A stretch of 11,201 nt of DNA from Acidobacteriaceae bacterium (GCA_027306745.1 DAHUZD010000345.1:1-11201); one strand, 5' to 3'; counted from the first letter of the stretch, positions 1 through 7,274 are shown. Notes: a model not told the origin generated them from the sequence alone. A program made the numbers and translations.

Positions 1-1208
1 GCGGCCAGCCAGCGACTGCGCACCGCGCGTTCCTGCGCCGCCGTTGGAAGCTCCACGACCGAACCCCCAAACGCGGGCAGTGTGTTGGCAAATCGGTTGT
101 AGCCGTGCAGCCGCGCGATCTCTTCGATCAAATCAATGTCACGCTCCACGTCCAGCCGCCAACTGGGCAGATGAACTTGCAGCGTTCCGTCGTTCTGCGC
201 AAGTTCCACGCGGCAGCCCAGCGCCGTCAGGTAGCGTGTGATGGTCGCAGCATCCAGCGGATGTTCTTCCAGCGTACGCCCCAAAATGCGCGCCACATCA
301 GCCAGCACCAGCGTCACTGCCGGGCGCAGCGCGGTGCGCGCAGCCTGCGTCGGCACAATCACATCCACCCAATCGCCTTCGAGAAATCCGCCCGCGGCAA
401 GAATCAACCGGCAGACCATCGCAGCAGCCAGGGGAGGCGCTGCAAAATCCGCACCACGTTCAAAGCGATGCGAAGCATCTGTGTGCAAACCGTGCCGTCG
501 TGACGACCGGCGCACACTGGCTGGATCAAACCACGCCGCTTCCACCAGAATGTTTTTGGTCTCCGGCGTAATCATCGTCTCCCAGCCGCCCATCACGCCC
601 GCCAGGGCCAGCGCCTTGCGCTCGTCGGCGACCACCAAGTCGTCGGCCACCAGCGTGCGTTCGGTGCCGTCCAGCAGCCGCAGCCGCTCGCCCTCTTGCG
701 CGCGCCGCACCACGATGCCACCCTCAATTTTGTCAAGGTCAAACGCGTGGGTGGGATGGCCCATCGCCAGCAGCGTATAGTTGGTCGCGTCCACGGCGTT
801 GCTGATCGGCTTCTGTTCGAGCAGGGCGAAGCGCTGGGCCACCTCCGCCGTGGCAGGAGCGATCGTCCCATGGCGCAGCACGCGTGCAACAAAGCGCCCG
901 CACAGGTCAGGTGCATCGATACGCACGGCGAAGGACTTCTGCGCGGGCTGGGCCTGGGGCAAAGATACATCGAGCGGCATCAGCGGCAGGTTGTAAATCG
1001 CCGCGGCCTCGCGCGCGATGCCATAGTGATTCATCGCGTCCACGCGGTTGGTGGTGATGTCCATGTCGAAGAGCGAGCCGTTGCCCGCGCCCAGATCAAA
1101 GACGCCTTCGACGGCAATGCCGCGCAGCGTCAGATCGTCGGCAAGCTGCCGGTCGCTGACGTTGAGCGCGGGCAGATACGCGCGCAGCCATTGGGAGAGA
1201 ATCTTCAC
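1..1208 (-). CDS. pheT: Phenylalanyl-tRNA synthetase beta subunit, C-terminal part missing (window edge)
   Basis: Beta subunit of the alpha2-beta2 enzyme that charges tRNA-Phe; it also carries the editing site that removes mischarged tyrosine. The frame stays open from 1208 to the window edge (402 codons). Seen: N-terminal B1 segment (MKILSQWLRAYLPALN), the TTNRVDAMNHYGIARE segment at about 52-67, B3/B4 editing-domain signatures (ATNYTLLAMGHPTHAFDLDK; HTDASHRFERG starting near residue 242), and the B5 signature PSWRLDVERD starting near residue 348, followed by IEEIARLHGYNRF. The tRNA-binding OB-fold (EMAP/B2 domain) that normally sits between residues of about 40 and 150 is absent: sequence passes straight from LRGIAVEGVFDLG to the TTNRVD segment. 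The start is GTG at 1206-1208, sharing GTGA with the pheS stop, which implies translational coupling. The last domains lie outside the window. Confidence 0.95.
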   Translation of the reverse strand, partial: MKILSQWLRAYLPALNVSDRQLADDLTLRGIAVEGVFDLGAGNGSLFDMDITTNRVDAMNHYGIAREAAAIYNLPLMPLDVSLPQAQPAQKSFAVRIDAPDLCGRFVARVLRHGTIAPATAEVAQRFALLEQKPISNAVDATNYTLLAMGHPTHAFDLDKIEGGIVVRRAQEGERLRLLDGTERTLVADDLVVADERKALALAGVMGGWETMITPETKNILVEAAWFDPASVRRSSRRHGLHTDASHRFERGADFAAPPLAAAMVCRLILAAGGFLEGDWVDVIVPTQAARTALRPAVTLVLADVARILGRTLEEHPLDAATITRYLTALGCRVELAQNDGTLQVHLPSWRLDVERDIDLIEEIARLHGYNRFANTLPAFGGSVVELPTAAQERAVRSRWLA

Positions 1209-2305
1209 GCGAATTGCTCCAAAAAGCGCACATCGCCGGAATACAAAAGGCTGATGTCGCCGATGCCGTAGCGCATCATGGCGATGCGGTCGATGCCCAT
1301 GCCAAAGGCGAAGCCGGAAATTTTCTTCGGATCGTAAGCGGGTTGCTTTTCCCGCACGAAACCAAAGACCGCCGGGTCCACCATGCCGCAGCCGAGTAGT
1401 TCAATCCAACCCGAGTGCTTGCATTTGCGGCAGCCTTTGCCTCCGCAGAAGATGCAGCTAATCTGCACATCGGCGCTCGGTTCCGTTAACGGAAAAAACG
1501 ACGGGAAAAAGCGCGTCTTCACACTGGAGCCAAAGAGTTCCTTCATCGCGTGATCCAACGTGCCCTTCAAATCGCTGAAGGTGATGTTCGTGTCCACGCA
1601 CAAACCTTCCACCTGATGAAAGATAGGCGAGTGGGTCGCGTCGGCGGCATCATTGCGATGCACCTTGCCGGGAATCACAATGCGCAGCGGCGGTGGCTGC
1701 TGCTCCATGGTGCGAATCTGTACAGGCGAGGTGTGCGTGCGCATCAAGAGACGCTCGCGCAGCGGTTTGCCTTGCTGCCCGGCCACAACCAGCGTGTCCT
1801 GCGTATCGCGCGCCGGATGATTCGGCGGAAAGTTCAGGCTCTCAAAGTTGTAGTAGTCGGTCTCCACCTCTGGGCCGACGCCAACCGAGTAACCCATGCG
1901 CTCAAAGATGCCGACCACTTCATGCAACGTGCGAATCAGCGGATGCTCCGCGCCAGTTCCGGGCAGCGTGCCGGGCAGCGTGATGTCGATCGCATCCACG
2001 GCACCTGCCGCCTTGGCTGCGGGAACGCCCGATTCCAGCGCCTGCTCAATCTGCTCTTTCAACGCATTGAAGCGCTGGCCGATCGCCTTCTTGGCCTCAG
2101 GCGGAGCGGCCTTCAGCCAAGTCTCGCTCAGCGTCTTGAGTCGGCCTTGTTTGCGCCCCAGCCATTCCAGCCGAAAACGCTCGCGGTCTTCGGCAGAGCC
2201 GATCTGCGCAGACTGCGCGGTGACGCTTTGCAGTACTGCTGCAAAGGCATGATCCAACGCTGCCGCATCGTAGGCCGTCAATTGCGGAATCGATTCGTTC
2301 GACAT
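1205..2305 (-). CDS. pheS: Phenylalanyl-tRNA synthetase alpha subunit
   Basis: Catalytic alpha subunit of PheRS, class II aminoacyl-tRNA synthetase, 366 residues (normal for the family). The N-terminal region of about 90 residues is the coiled-coil arm that contacts tRNA. The catalytic core follows: GPEVETDYYNFESLNFP at 144-160, LLMRTHTSPVQIRTM at 186-200, motif 2 with HRND and HSPIFHQVEG at 216-234, and motif 3 GFAFGMGIDRIAMMRYGI at 331-348 with the class II Arg340. A Cys cluster (C284, C287, C292, C295) sits in the CIFCGGKGCRKC insertion found in many bacterial PheS proteins. The ATG at 2303-2305 was chosen because MSNESIPQL looks like a family N-terminus; the frame continues 25 codons further upstream without family-like sequence. 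No strong Shine-Dalgarno precedes this ATG. Upstream is rplT (115-base gap with a hairpin), downstream pheT overlaps by 4 bases. Confidence 0.97.
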   Translation of the reverse strand: MSNESIPQLTAYDAAALDHAFAAVLQSVTAQSAQIGSAEDRERFRLEWLGRKQGRLKTLSETWLKAAPPEAKKAIGQRFNALKEQIEQALESGVPAAKAAGAVDAIDITLPGTLPGTGAEHPLIRTLHEVVGIFERMGYSVGVGPEVETDYYNFESLNFPPNHPARDTQDTLVVAGQQGKPLRERLLMRTHTSPVQIRTMEQQPPPLRIVIPGKVHRNDAADATHSPIFHQVEGLCVDTNITFSDLKGTLDHAMKELFGSSVKTRFFPSFFPLTEPSADVQISCIFCGGKGCRKCKHSGWIELLGCGMVDPAVFGFVREKQPAYDPKKISGFAFGMGIDRIAMMRYGIGDISLLYSGDVRFLEQFA

Positions 2306-2364
2306 GATCTTGTTTTGAGGATAAATCACCGCAGGGCAGCAGAACGAAAATGCCCCACAATGCG

Positions 2365-2394
2365 CAAACGGCGCGGCCAAGGCCGTGCCGTTTG
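2365..2394 (-). terminator. Hairpin between rplT and pheS (attenuator or partial terminator)
   Basis: On the minus-strand RNA, CAAACGGC pairs with GCCGUUUG (8 base pairs), and after an A/C mismatch an inner CGGC-CUUG-GCCG stem closes on a stable CUUG tetraloop. A run of T is not immediate: the RNA continues GCGCAUUGUGGGGCAUUUUCG. It may be a leaky terminator lowering pheST expression relative to rplT, an mRNA processing or stability element, or an attenuator. I found no phenylalanine-rich leader peptide and no T-box signature beside it. The remaining 115-base gap shows nothing else clear. Confidence 0.5.
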
Positions 2395-2420
2395 TGTTGT
2401 ATCAATACGCTGACGACTGA

Positions 2421-2807
2421 TTACGCAGCGACGGGCTTGCTGGCCTTGGCCTTTTGCAGTGCGGCCTTGGCCTGTCCAGCCAGGCTGGTGAATCCAGCAG
2501 CGTCCTGGGAGGCGATGTCGGCCAGAATCTTGCGATCCAGCTCGACCCCAGCCAGCTTTAAGCCGTGGATCATCTGCGAATAGCTGAGTCCGTTCAGCTT
2601 GGCGGCTGCGCCGATGCGCACAATCCACAGGGAGCGGAACTGGCGCTTCTTTTGCTTGCGGCCCGTGTAGGCGAACTTCAAACCGCGCTCGACGGCCTCT
2701 TCTGCCGCCTGATAGAGCTTGGATTTCGTTAGAAAATATCCGCTCGCTCTCTTAAGAATCTTTTTGCGGTACTCTTTACGTTTATTGCCACGTTTTACGC
2801 GGGGCAT
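2421..2807 (-). CDS. rplT: 50S ribosomal protein L20
   Basis: Primary 23S rRNA-binding protein needed early in large-subunit assembly; in several bacteria it also represses its own operon by binding leader RNA. 128 residues against about 117-120 in most bacteria; the extra residues are at the C-terminus ([13 protein letters not shown]). The N-terminus [19 protein letters not shown], the central [18 protein letters not shown] segment and [25 protein letters not shown] are the family's conserved blocks. The start is the ATG at 2805-2807, preceded by AAGGAGAA at about 2814-2821 with suitable spacing; an 18-codon upstream extension is not L20-like. It lies downstream of rpmI and upstream of pheS, the usual order. 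Confidence 0.97.
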   Translation of the reverse strand: MPRVKRGNKRKEYRKKILKRASGYFLTKSKLYQAAEEAVERGLKFAYTGRKQKKRQFRSLWIVRIGAAAKLNGLSYSQMIHGLKLAGVELDRKILADIASQDAAGFTSLAGQAKAALQKAKASKPVAA

Positions 2808-2992
2808 GGGTGCTTCTCCTTTGTGCGTTGCTCGTCTTCTGCGGCTGGAGGCAGGAGGCAACGCCCCTGCGGGCGCTGCGGATGTACCTCTTCACACGCT
2901 TGTTTGCAATCCTGACTGGCACGGAGGCTCATTCTTGAAGCCATCCGGGGGCCGCGAACGCTTGGCGGCCCGACTTCTTTTCAAAAGTCCGA
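2808..2992 (-). promoter_or_regulatory. Structured rpmI-rplT spacer, candidate L20 operator
   Basis: rpmI and rplT usually lie much closer together; here 185 bases separate them, with no supported ORF. On the minus-strand RNA there are three hairpins. Right after the rpmI stop, GACUU (2985-2989) pairs with AAGUC (2972-2976). Next GGGCCGC (2965-2971) pairs perfectly with GCGGCCC (2949-2955) around a 9-base loop. Third, about 50 bases before the rplT start, GCAGCGCCC (2871-2879) pairs with GGGCGUUGC (2858-2866) with one G-U pair and a 4-base loop. None has a following U run. Because L20 is known to autoregulate through RNA structure near rpmI-rplT in other bacteria, this could be its operator; that is inference, and I did not recognise a specific published L20-leader consensus. 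Confidence 0.4.
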
Positions 2993-3190
2993 TCAGGCGT
3001 AGGGAATCATGCGGGCGACCTTGGCGTGATCCGCATCCGAGACCAAAGCGGAGCTGCCCAAATGGCGCTTCACCTTGGTGGTCTTGGCGGTCAGCAAGTG
3101 CCGCATGGTGGCTTGGCCGCGCTTGAACTTGCCGGTTCCGGTCTTCTTGAACCGCTTGGCCGCGCCACTATGTGTCTTCAATTTCGGCAT
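2993..3190 (-). CDS. rpmI: 50S ribosomal protein L35
   Basis: Small basic protein of the large ribosomal subunit, 65 residues, the family's usual length. The start [24 protein letters not shown] and the body [31 protein letters not shown] match the family along its whole length. AGCAGGACACC precedes the ATG, giving an AGGA ribosome binding site. It is the first gene of the cluster: infC, its common upstream partner (infC-rpmI-rplT), is not here, and a promoter lies directly in front. Confidence 0.96.
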   Translation of the reverse strand: MPKLKTHSGAAKRFKKTGTGKFKRGQATMRHLLTAKTTKVKRHLGSSALVSDADHAKVARMIPYA

Positions 3191-3229
3191 GGTGTCCTGC
3201 TTGCTTCTACAACGTTGACAGCATTTTTA

Positions 3230-3259
3230 AGTATACGGGAATCGCCGCTTTCGCGCCAA
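3230..3259 (-). promoter_or_regulatory. Sigma-70-type promoter for rpmI
   Basis: On the minus strand, TTGGCG (3254-3259) and TATACT (3230-3235) are separated by 18 bases. The -10 matches the consensus at five of six positions and the -35 at four of six. Transcription would start near 3223, leaving a leader of roughly 33 bases before the rpmI ATG. The gene upstream ends at 3302, so the promoter sits in the only intergenic gap available. Confidence 0.6.
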
Positions 3260-3273
3260 GGGGGAAGGCCAAG

Positions 3274-3288
3274 CCCATCTTCGATGGG
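3274..3288 (-). terminator. Short hairpin after the GT39-like gene
   Basis: CCCATC (3283-3288 on the minus strand) pairs with GATGGG (3274-3279) around a 3-base loop, starting 13 bases after the stop of the glycosyltransferase gene. No T run follows, so it is at best a weak terminator or a 3' mRNA-stabilising hairpin. It lies just upstream of the rpmI promoter. Confidence 0.3.
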
Positions 3289-3301
3289 GGTATGGCAGCG
3301 G

Positions 3302-4978
3302 CTAATTCGGGCTGTGTGTGTGCGCTTCTGGCTGCGGCTCGGGTTGCTCCTGCGCAGCGCCCATGGTGACCAGGTACAGCTCATGATCCTTGTATGTGTT
3401 GTCGCTGATCCCTAAAAATTCTAGTCTCGCGCCGTCTGCACGCAATTTGCGCAGTAGCCAATCTTCAGGATATGTGTAGGTTCCGAGCACGAGAAACTGC
3501 CGATGTTGCGCCGTAAATTTCGAATAGTCTTCCACCTGCCCGCGGATGGGGAACAGTGTCTTCACAATGGAGAGTTCTTCGAAAATTGTGGCATGGGCAT
3601 ACTGCATGTCCGCAACTGAATCTTCCAAGTAGTAGACGCGCGTCAAAAACTCTGGCGCTTCCCTGCGGTTCATCTCTAGAAACGTAAGCCCGCTGGCATC
3701 CACAAACGGCAGGTCACGATGTATGGATGCCAGCCGGAGATTCGCGCTTCCAGACATCTGCACCGGCATCGGCTTCGAAAAGAAGCTCCGCTTCACGATC
3801 TTTGCCAGCGATGTAATGGGAAACGCGGCGAAGAAAAAGACCCCGCAGGCTACCAGGGCGTTGCGGCTACTATTTTTACTCCACTGGGCAAACCAGTGCG
3901 GAAACAAAATCGCAAGACCCAAGCTGGCCGCAAGTCCGTATCGATCAAAATAGGCCGCATGTGCCTGCAAGAAGAGCAGGACGGTGGCAAATGGCACCGC
4001 AAGCAACCCCAGCGCAAATATGGTCTCCGCCCTTGACAGATCTTGCCTTTGTGTCTGTTTTGCATCTCCCGTCGGCCCCAGCAGCACGAGAATGACGGCA
4101 GTCGTCGCAATAGAGGGTGCAATGAACATCCAGAGATATGCAAATTGCGCGCCAAGCATCACCGGTGTGCCCTGAAATGCTGGCGGATAGGCCTGCGTCC
4201 CTTGATGATGCAACAGTGGAAGATAGGTAATGCAGGCGACCCAAGGCAGACAGAGCGCCGCCGTCATGGGCCAGTCGATTTTGCGGCGGCCTATGGCACG
4301 CGCCGCCTCTGCCACCATCAATGCAGCCAGCGCGAACACCGCCAGCACATGACTCAACAACAGCCCCAAACTCCCCAGAAAAACGCCAGCCAACCCTGCG
4401 AAACGGGGGAAGGAGTGGGCGTCTTGCGCGCTCTGCCAACTAATGGCCGCGATGCCCATGCAGGCCAGAACCAGCGCATAGGGCCGCGCCTGCAGTGCAT
4501 AAAAACTGAAGTTGGGCATCATCAGGATCAGCGCAGCCAGCGCACCGTAAAGGGGAGTCATCCGTCGCGATACAAAAACGTAGGCGCACAACATTGCGGT
4601 TGCATAGGCAACGATGGAAGGCAGGCGCACAGCCAACCGCCCTGCCGGAAGAAGGTGCATGCAGAACCGGGCCGCAATGTAGTACAGAGGGGGATTCAGG
4701 TCGATTGTGTTCGCCCAGTGCAGCATGGTGTGAAAGCTGGGAGCCTGCGCGATGTAAAACGTGTACAGCTCATCATGCCACAGCATGATCTGGCGTTCAT
4801 GATGTGTGATCCATGCGCAATAAAGAATGGCCAGCAGCAAAAGCACAAGCCCAGGCCTTAGCTCCAGCCACGCGGCGCATGCCTCCAAGGAACGTCCCGT
4901 GCGCGCAAGCTGCAATTGCATCCAGTGTTGCGGAGATGCGCTACGTGCGGCGTCCTTTTCTGCCTCAACCTTCTGCAT
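3302..4978 (-). CDS. GT39-like (PMT/ArnT-type) integral membrane glycosyltransferase
   Basis: 558-residue polytopic membrane protein of the GT-C fold, probably moving a sugar from a lipid-linked donor to an acceptor on the outer face of the cytoplasmic membrane. Seen: a cytoplasmic N-terminus of about 40 residues, a first membrane helix at about 42-58, then the loop WHDELYTFYIAQAP (67-80) with the acidic pair Asp69/Glu70 typical of the catalytic first loop, NPPLYYIAARF at 95-105, and ALQARPYAL at 161-169. Further hydrophobic segments run to about residue 393, followed by a soluble C-terminal domain of about 160 residues that I do not recognise. GGGAG lies 7 bases before the ATG. The gene starts 27 bases after the glgC stop, so the two are probably co-transcribed. 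Donor and acceptor cannot be read from sequence. Confidence 0.75.
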   Translation of the reverse strand: MQKVEAEKDAARSASPQHWMQLQLARTGRSLEACAAWLELRPGLVLLLLAILYCAWITHHERQIMLWHDELYTFYIAQAPSFHTMLHWANTIDLNPPLYYIAARFCMHLLPAGRLAVRLPSIVAYATAMLCAYVFVSRRMTPLYGALAALILMMPNFSFYALQARPYALVLACMGIAAISWQSAQDAHSFPRFAGLAGVFLGSLGLLLSHVLAVFALAALMVAEAARAIGRRKIDWPMTAALCLPWVACITYLPLLHHQGTQAYPPAFQGTPVMLGAQFAYLWMFIAPSIATTAVILVLLGPTGDAKQTQRQDLSRAETIFALGLLAVPFATVLLFLQAHAAYFDRYGLAASLGLAILFPHWFAQWSKNSSRNALVACGVFFFAAFPITSLAKIVKRSFFSKPMPVQMSGSANLRLASIHRDLPFVDASGLTFLEMNRREAPEFLTRVYYLEDSVADMQYAHATIFEELSIVKTLFPIRGQVEDYSKFTAQHRQFLVLGTYTYPEDWLLRKLRADGARLEFLGISDNTYKDHELYLVTMGAAQEQPEPQPEAHTHSPN

Positions 4979-5005
4979 GGGTCGCTCCCGTCAGAGATGC
5001 TGTAT

Positions 5006-6262
5006 CTATCCGCCCTGCTGCATGAAGTCTGGGGCGACGGGATTTTCATACAGCGAGTAGTCGCGCGTCACAACGGTGATGCCCGATGGCGTCACGAAGT
5101 AATTCTTGCGGTCTTCGTTGGCGTCATAGCCGATCACCGTGCCTTCAGGTATATGCACGTCGCGGTCAATAATCGCGCGGCGGATGCGGCAATGACGGCC
5201 AATATTGACGTGTGTAAATACAATGCTGGAGTCAATCTCCGCATACGAGTTGATGCGCACATCCTGGGACAGCACGCTGTTGCGCACCGTGGCGCCAGAG
5301 ATGATGCAGCCGCCGGAGATGACCGAGTTGATGGCCATGCCGGTGCGGCCCGGCTCGCCAAAGACAAATTTTGCCGGTGGATACTGGCGCACGCGCGTGC
5401 GCATGGGCCAGCTCTTGTCATTCAGATTGAAGACAGGCGAGACCGAGGCCACGTCCATGTTGGCGTCGTAATAGGCGTCCAGCGTGCCCACATCGCGCCA
5501 GTACAGGGCCTTCTGCTTGTTCTCATCCACAAAATTGAAGGCGGACATTTTGTAGTTGCCCAGCAGCGCGGGCAGAATGTTGTGGCCAAAGTCATGCTTG
5601 GAAGCCGGATCTTCCGCGTCGCGCATCAAGGCGGGCAGCAATACGTCTGTGTTGAAGATGTAGATGCCCATGGAGGCGTCGACCATCTCAGGATTAAAAG
5701 GCGAGCGGACGCTGGTCTCCTTCGGCTTTTCTTGAAAGCCAATCACCTCGCCGTTGCGCGCAACCTCGACCACGCCGAAGCGTGAGACCTCCGATGGATC
5801 AATGGCCAGCGTGGCCAACGTCACATCCGCGCCGGAGTCCACATGCTGCTGGAGCATGCGGCTGTAATTCATCTTGTAGATGTGGTCGCCAGAGAGGATC
5901 AGCACATAGCGTGGCTGCTCGGCCCCGATGGAGTAAATGTTCTGATACACGGCGTCGGCGGTACCCATGTACCAATTGGCGCTGACGCGCTGCATCGGCG
6001 GCAGAATCTCAATGAACTCGCCCAGCTCCGTAGCCACGGCAGAACCCCAGCCTTCGCGGATGTGCCGGTTCAACGATAGCGCCTTGTACTGCGTCAGAAT
6101 GTAGACGCGGCGCAGGCCGGAGTTGATGCAATTCGACAGCGTGATGTCGATGATGCGGTACTGCCCGCCAAAGGGCACGGCTGGCTTGGCACGGTCTCGC
6201 GTGAGAGGGAAGAGCCGCTCGCCAGCGCCGCCGGCCAACAATACGCCTAATGTATCCTTCAT
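5006..6262 (-). CDS. glgC: Glucose-1-phosphate adenylyltransferase (ADP-glucose pyrophosphorylase)
   Basis: Makes ADP-glucose and pyrophosphate from ATP and glucose-1-phosphate, the committed step of bacterial glycogen synthesis. 418 residues, close to E. coli GlgC in length and sequence. Seen: nucleotide-binding LLAGGAGERLFPLTRDRAKPAV (8-29) with Lys26 aligned to the activator/substrate Lys39 of E. coli, the SNCINSGLRR segment (43-52), catalytic-region SGDHIYKMNYSR with Asp126, FQEKP carrying the glucose-1-phosphate-binding lysine, YWRDVGTLDAYYDANMD, and a C-terminal left-handed beta-helix (ISGATVRNSVLSQDVRINSY onward). Start uncertain: ATG 6260-6262 gives the family N-terminus MKDTLGVLLAGG but AGGAG abuts it directly; ATG 6269-6271 adds three residues (MQE) and lacks a well-spaced Shine-Dalgarno. 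The hypothetical gene upstream is 111 bases away with no clear promoter between. Confidence 0.96.
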   Translation of the reverse strand: MKDTLGVLLAGGAGERLFPLTRDRAKPAVPFGGQYRIIDITLSNCINSGLRRVYILTQYKALSLNRHIREGWGSAVATELGEFIEILPPMQRVSANWYMGTADAVYQNIYSIGAEQPRYVLILSGDHIYKMNYSRMLQQHVDSGADVTLATLAIDPSEVSRFGVVEVARNGEVIGFQEKPKETSVRSPFNPEMVDASMGIYIFNTDVLLPALMRDAEDPASKHDFGHNILPALLGNYKMSAFNFVDENKQKALYWRDVGTLDAYYDANMDVASVSPVFNLNDKSWPMRTRVRQYPPAKFVFGEPGRTGMAINSVISGGCIISGATVRNSVLSQDVRINSYAEIDSSIVFTHVNIGRHCRIRRAIIDRDVHIPEGTVIGYDANEDRKNYFVTPSGITVVTRDYSLYENPVAPDFMQQGG

Positions 6263-6373
6263 CTCCTGCATAGCTTTGCGGAATGCTCCGGTGGCAAGGT
6301 TGCAACTGCGTGCACTACGATCCAACGATTCCTGTGGTTCTGGCGGTTTCTGCGCTTTTGGCTGCGGCGTGCT

Positions 6374-6691
6374 CTATCTTGGCCCGGAGATGGGACCCTC
6401 CGCGTCGGGCCCACCATCCGCATCGGGGTCCATGCGAATGCGCAGCGACTGCAAAAAGTGCAAATCCTGTGCCGTGAACGGGCCTGCGCCGGGAGCGCTG
6501 TCGCTCGCCTCGGCTTCGGTAGCCGCATCGGCCACCTCATTCAGGCCGATCGTGGCCTCCAGCATCAACAGCACATCAAAGCCTTCGGCATGGATGCTGC
6601 GCACTACATTGGCAATATGTTCGGAATCGGAAACGGTTTCGTGGATCGCTTCGCCTAATTGCTGGATCAGGTTGCGCATTTTGGGATTCAA
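6374..6691 (-). CDS. Hypothetical protein, 105 residues, TTG start
   Basis: Not recognised. The first half (MNPKMRNLIQQLGEAIHETV, then HIANVVRSIHAEGFDVLLMLEATIGL) looks helical and amphipathic; the second half is acidic and low-complexity (EVADAATEAEASDSAPGAG) and ends DPDADGGPDAEGPISGPR. No signal peptide, membrane helix or metal motif. The TTG at 6689-6691 is preferred because AGGAGG stands 6 bases before it; the ATG four codons in lacks such a site. It is on the same strand as glgC and 111 bases upstream of it, so it may be the first gene of the glgC unit. Possibly a small adaptor or regulatory protein, but nothing in the sequence fixes a function. Confidence 0.7.
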   Translation of the reverse strand: MNPKMRNLIQQLGEAIHETVSDSEHIANVVRSIHAEGFDVLLMLEATIGLNEVADAATEAEASDSAPGAGPFTAQDLHFLQSLRIRMDPDADGGPDAEGPISGPR

Positions 6692-6746
6692 GGCCTGCCT
6701 CCTGCGCCGCGCAATGGAGTTTCCGTCTGCGCGTTCCGTTTCTCCT

Positions 6747-6775
6747 ACCTTACTTCCGTTTTTCGGCTACGGCAA
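6747..6775 (-). promoter_or_regulatory. Weak candidate promoter for the hypothetical-glgC unit
   Basis: In the 117-base divergent gap (6692-6808), the minus strand carries TTGCCG (6770-6775) and TAAGGT (6747-6752) with a 17-base spacer. The -35 match is fair, the -10 poor (three of six). The gap must hold promoters for both directions unless expression comes from further away; I could not identify a convincing plus-strand one. Confidence 0.25.
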
Positions 6776-6808
6776 ATCGCACGCCACGGCTGCTCCACTT
6801 TTTCTGTC

Positions 6809-7261
6809 ATGGGCTATGTCACTTTGGGCCGGAAACTGGGCCGGGCAACGCGGGCCGCCGCGGATCATCTCCAAGATCGGCTGCAAGATCCACCGGCAGC
6901 CAGTCCAGGCCAACCCAGCCGCGCGCAAACTGCACAGACGCCTGCGCGCGCAGTCATACCGTCTGAGAGCGCTGCCAAGGCCGCGGCATCGGCAGCCACA
7001 GTCGCGCGTGCAAGCACGCGCGCCGGGCAATCCTTCTGGCGGCGGCTGGCCCACGTCGCGCGCATATTGTGGCATGAGGTCACCGGCGTCTTCTTTGCCC
7101 TATTCGCCCTCTTCTTTGCCCAGGGAGCCTGGCGCGTGCGCGCAGACTACAAGCAGGGTGCAGAACATCAACACTTTCTGCTGTATGCAGCCATGACCAC
7201 ACTGTTTACCTACTTCACCATCAGCGCCTTTGTGCGCTCCCGCAAGCCGCACGGGGGGTAA
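6809..7261 (+). CDS. Small two-helix membrane protein of unknown function
   Basis: 150 residues from the ATG at 6809 (MGYVTLGRKLGRATRAAADH). The first 90 residues are basic, Ala/Pro/Gln-rich and probably disordered and cytoplasmic (QDPPAASPGQPSRAQTAQTP). Two hydrophobic segments follow: one around ILWHEVTGVFFALFALFFAQGAW and one around LLYAAMTTLFTYFTISAFV, ending with a positively charged tail RSRKPHGG. The short loop between them holds RVRADYKQGAEHQH. The upstream in-frame region (from 6659) overlaps the divergent hypothetical gene and is not protein-like, so the start was placed at 6809; no clear Shine-Dalgarno is visible. GH31 follows 102 bases later on the same strand. I recognise no family with certainty. 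Confidence 0.6.
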   Translation: MGYVTLGRKLGRATRAAADHLQDRLQDPPAASPGQPSRAQTAQTPARAVIPSESAAKAAASAATVARASTRAGQSFWRRLAHVARILWHEVTGVFFALFALFFAQGAWRVRADYKQGAEHQHFLLYAAMTTLFTYFTISAFVRSRKPHGG

Positions 7262-7274
7262 GCGCACCGCGTTG

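Noticed and set aside
1550..2413. 287-codon plus-strand frame opposite pheS
   Set aside because: Antisense to a conserved synthetase gene and without domain signatures.
2306..2420. Possible T-box or Phe-codon attenuator leader before pheS
   Set aside because: No T-box consensus and no phenylalanine-rich short peptide could be found; only the hairpin is supported.
4043..4861. 272-codon plus-strand frame opposite the GT39-like gene
   Set aside because: Composition is Gln/His/Arg-rich and motif-free, mirroring the hydrophobic codons of the membrane protein on the other strand.
4916..5785. 289-codon plus-strand frame opposite glgC
   Set aside because: Shadow of glgC, which is conserved end to end; no recognisable protein features.
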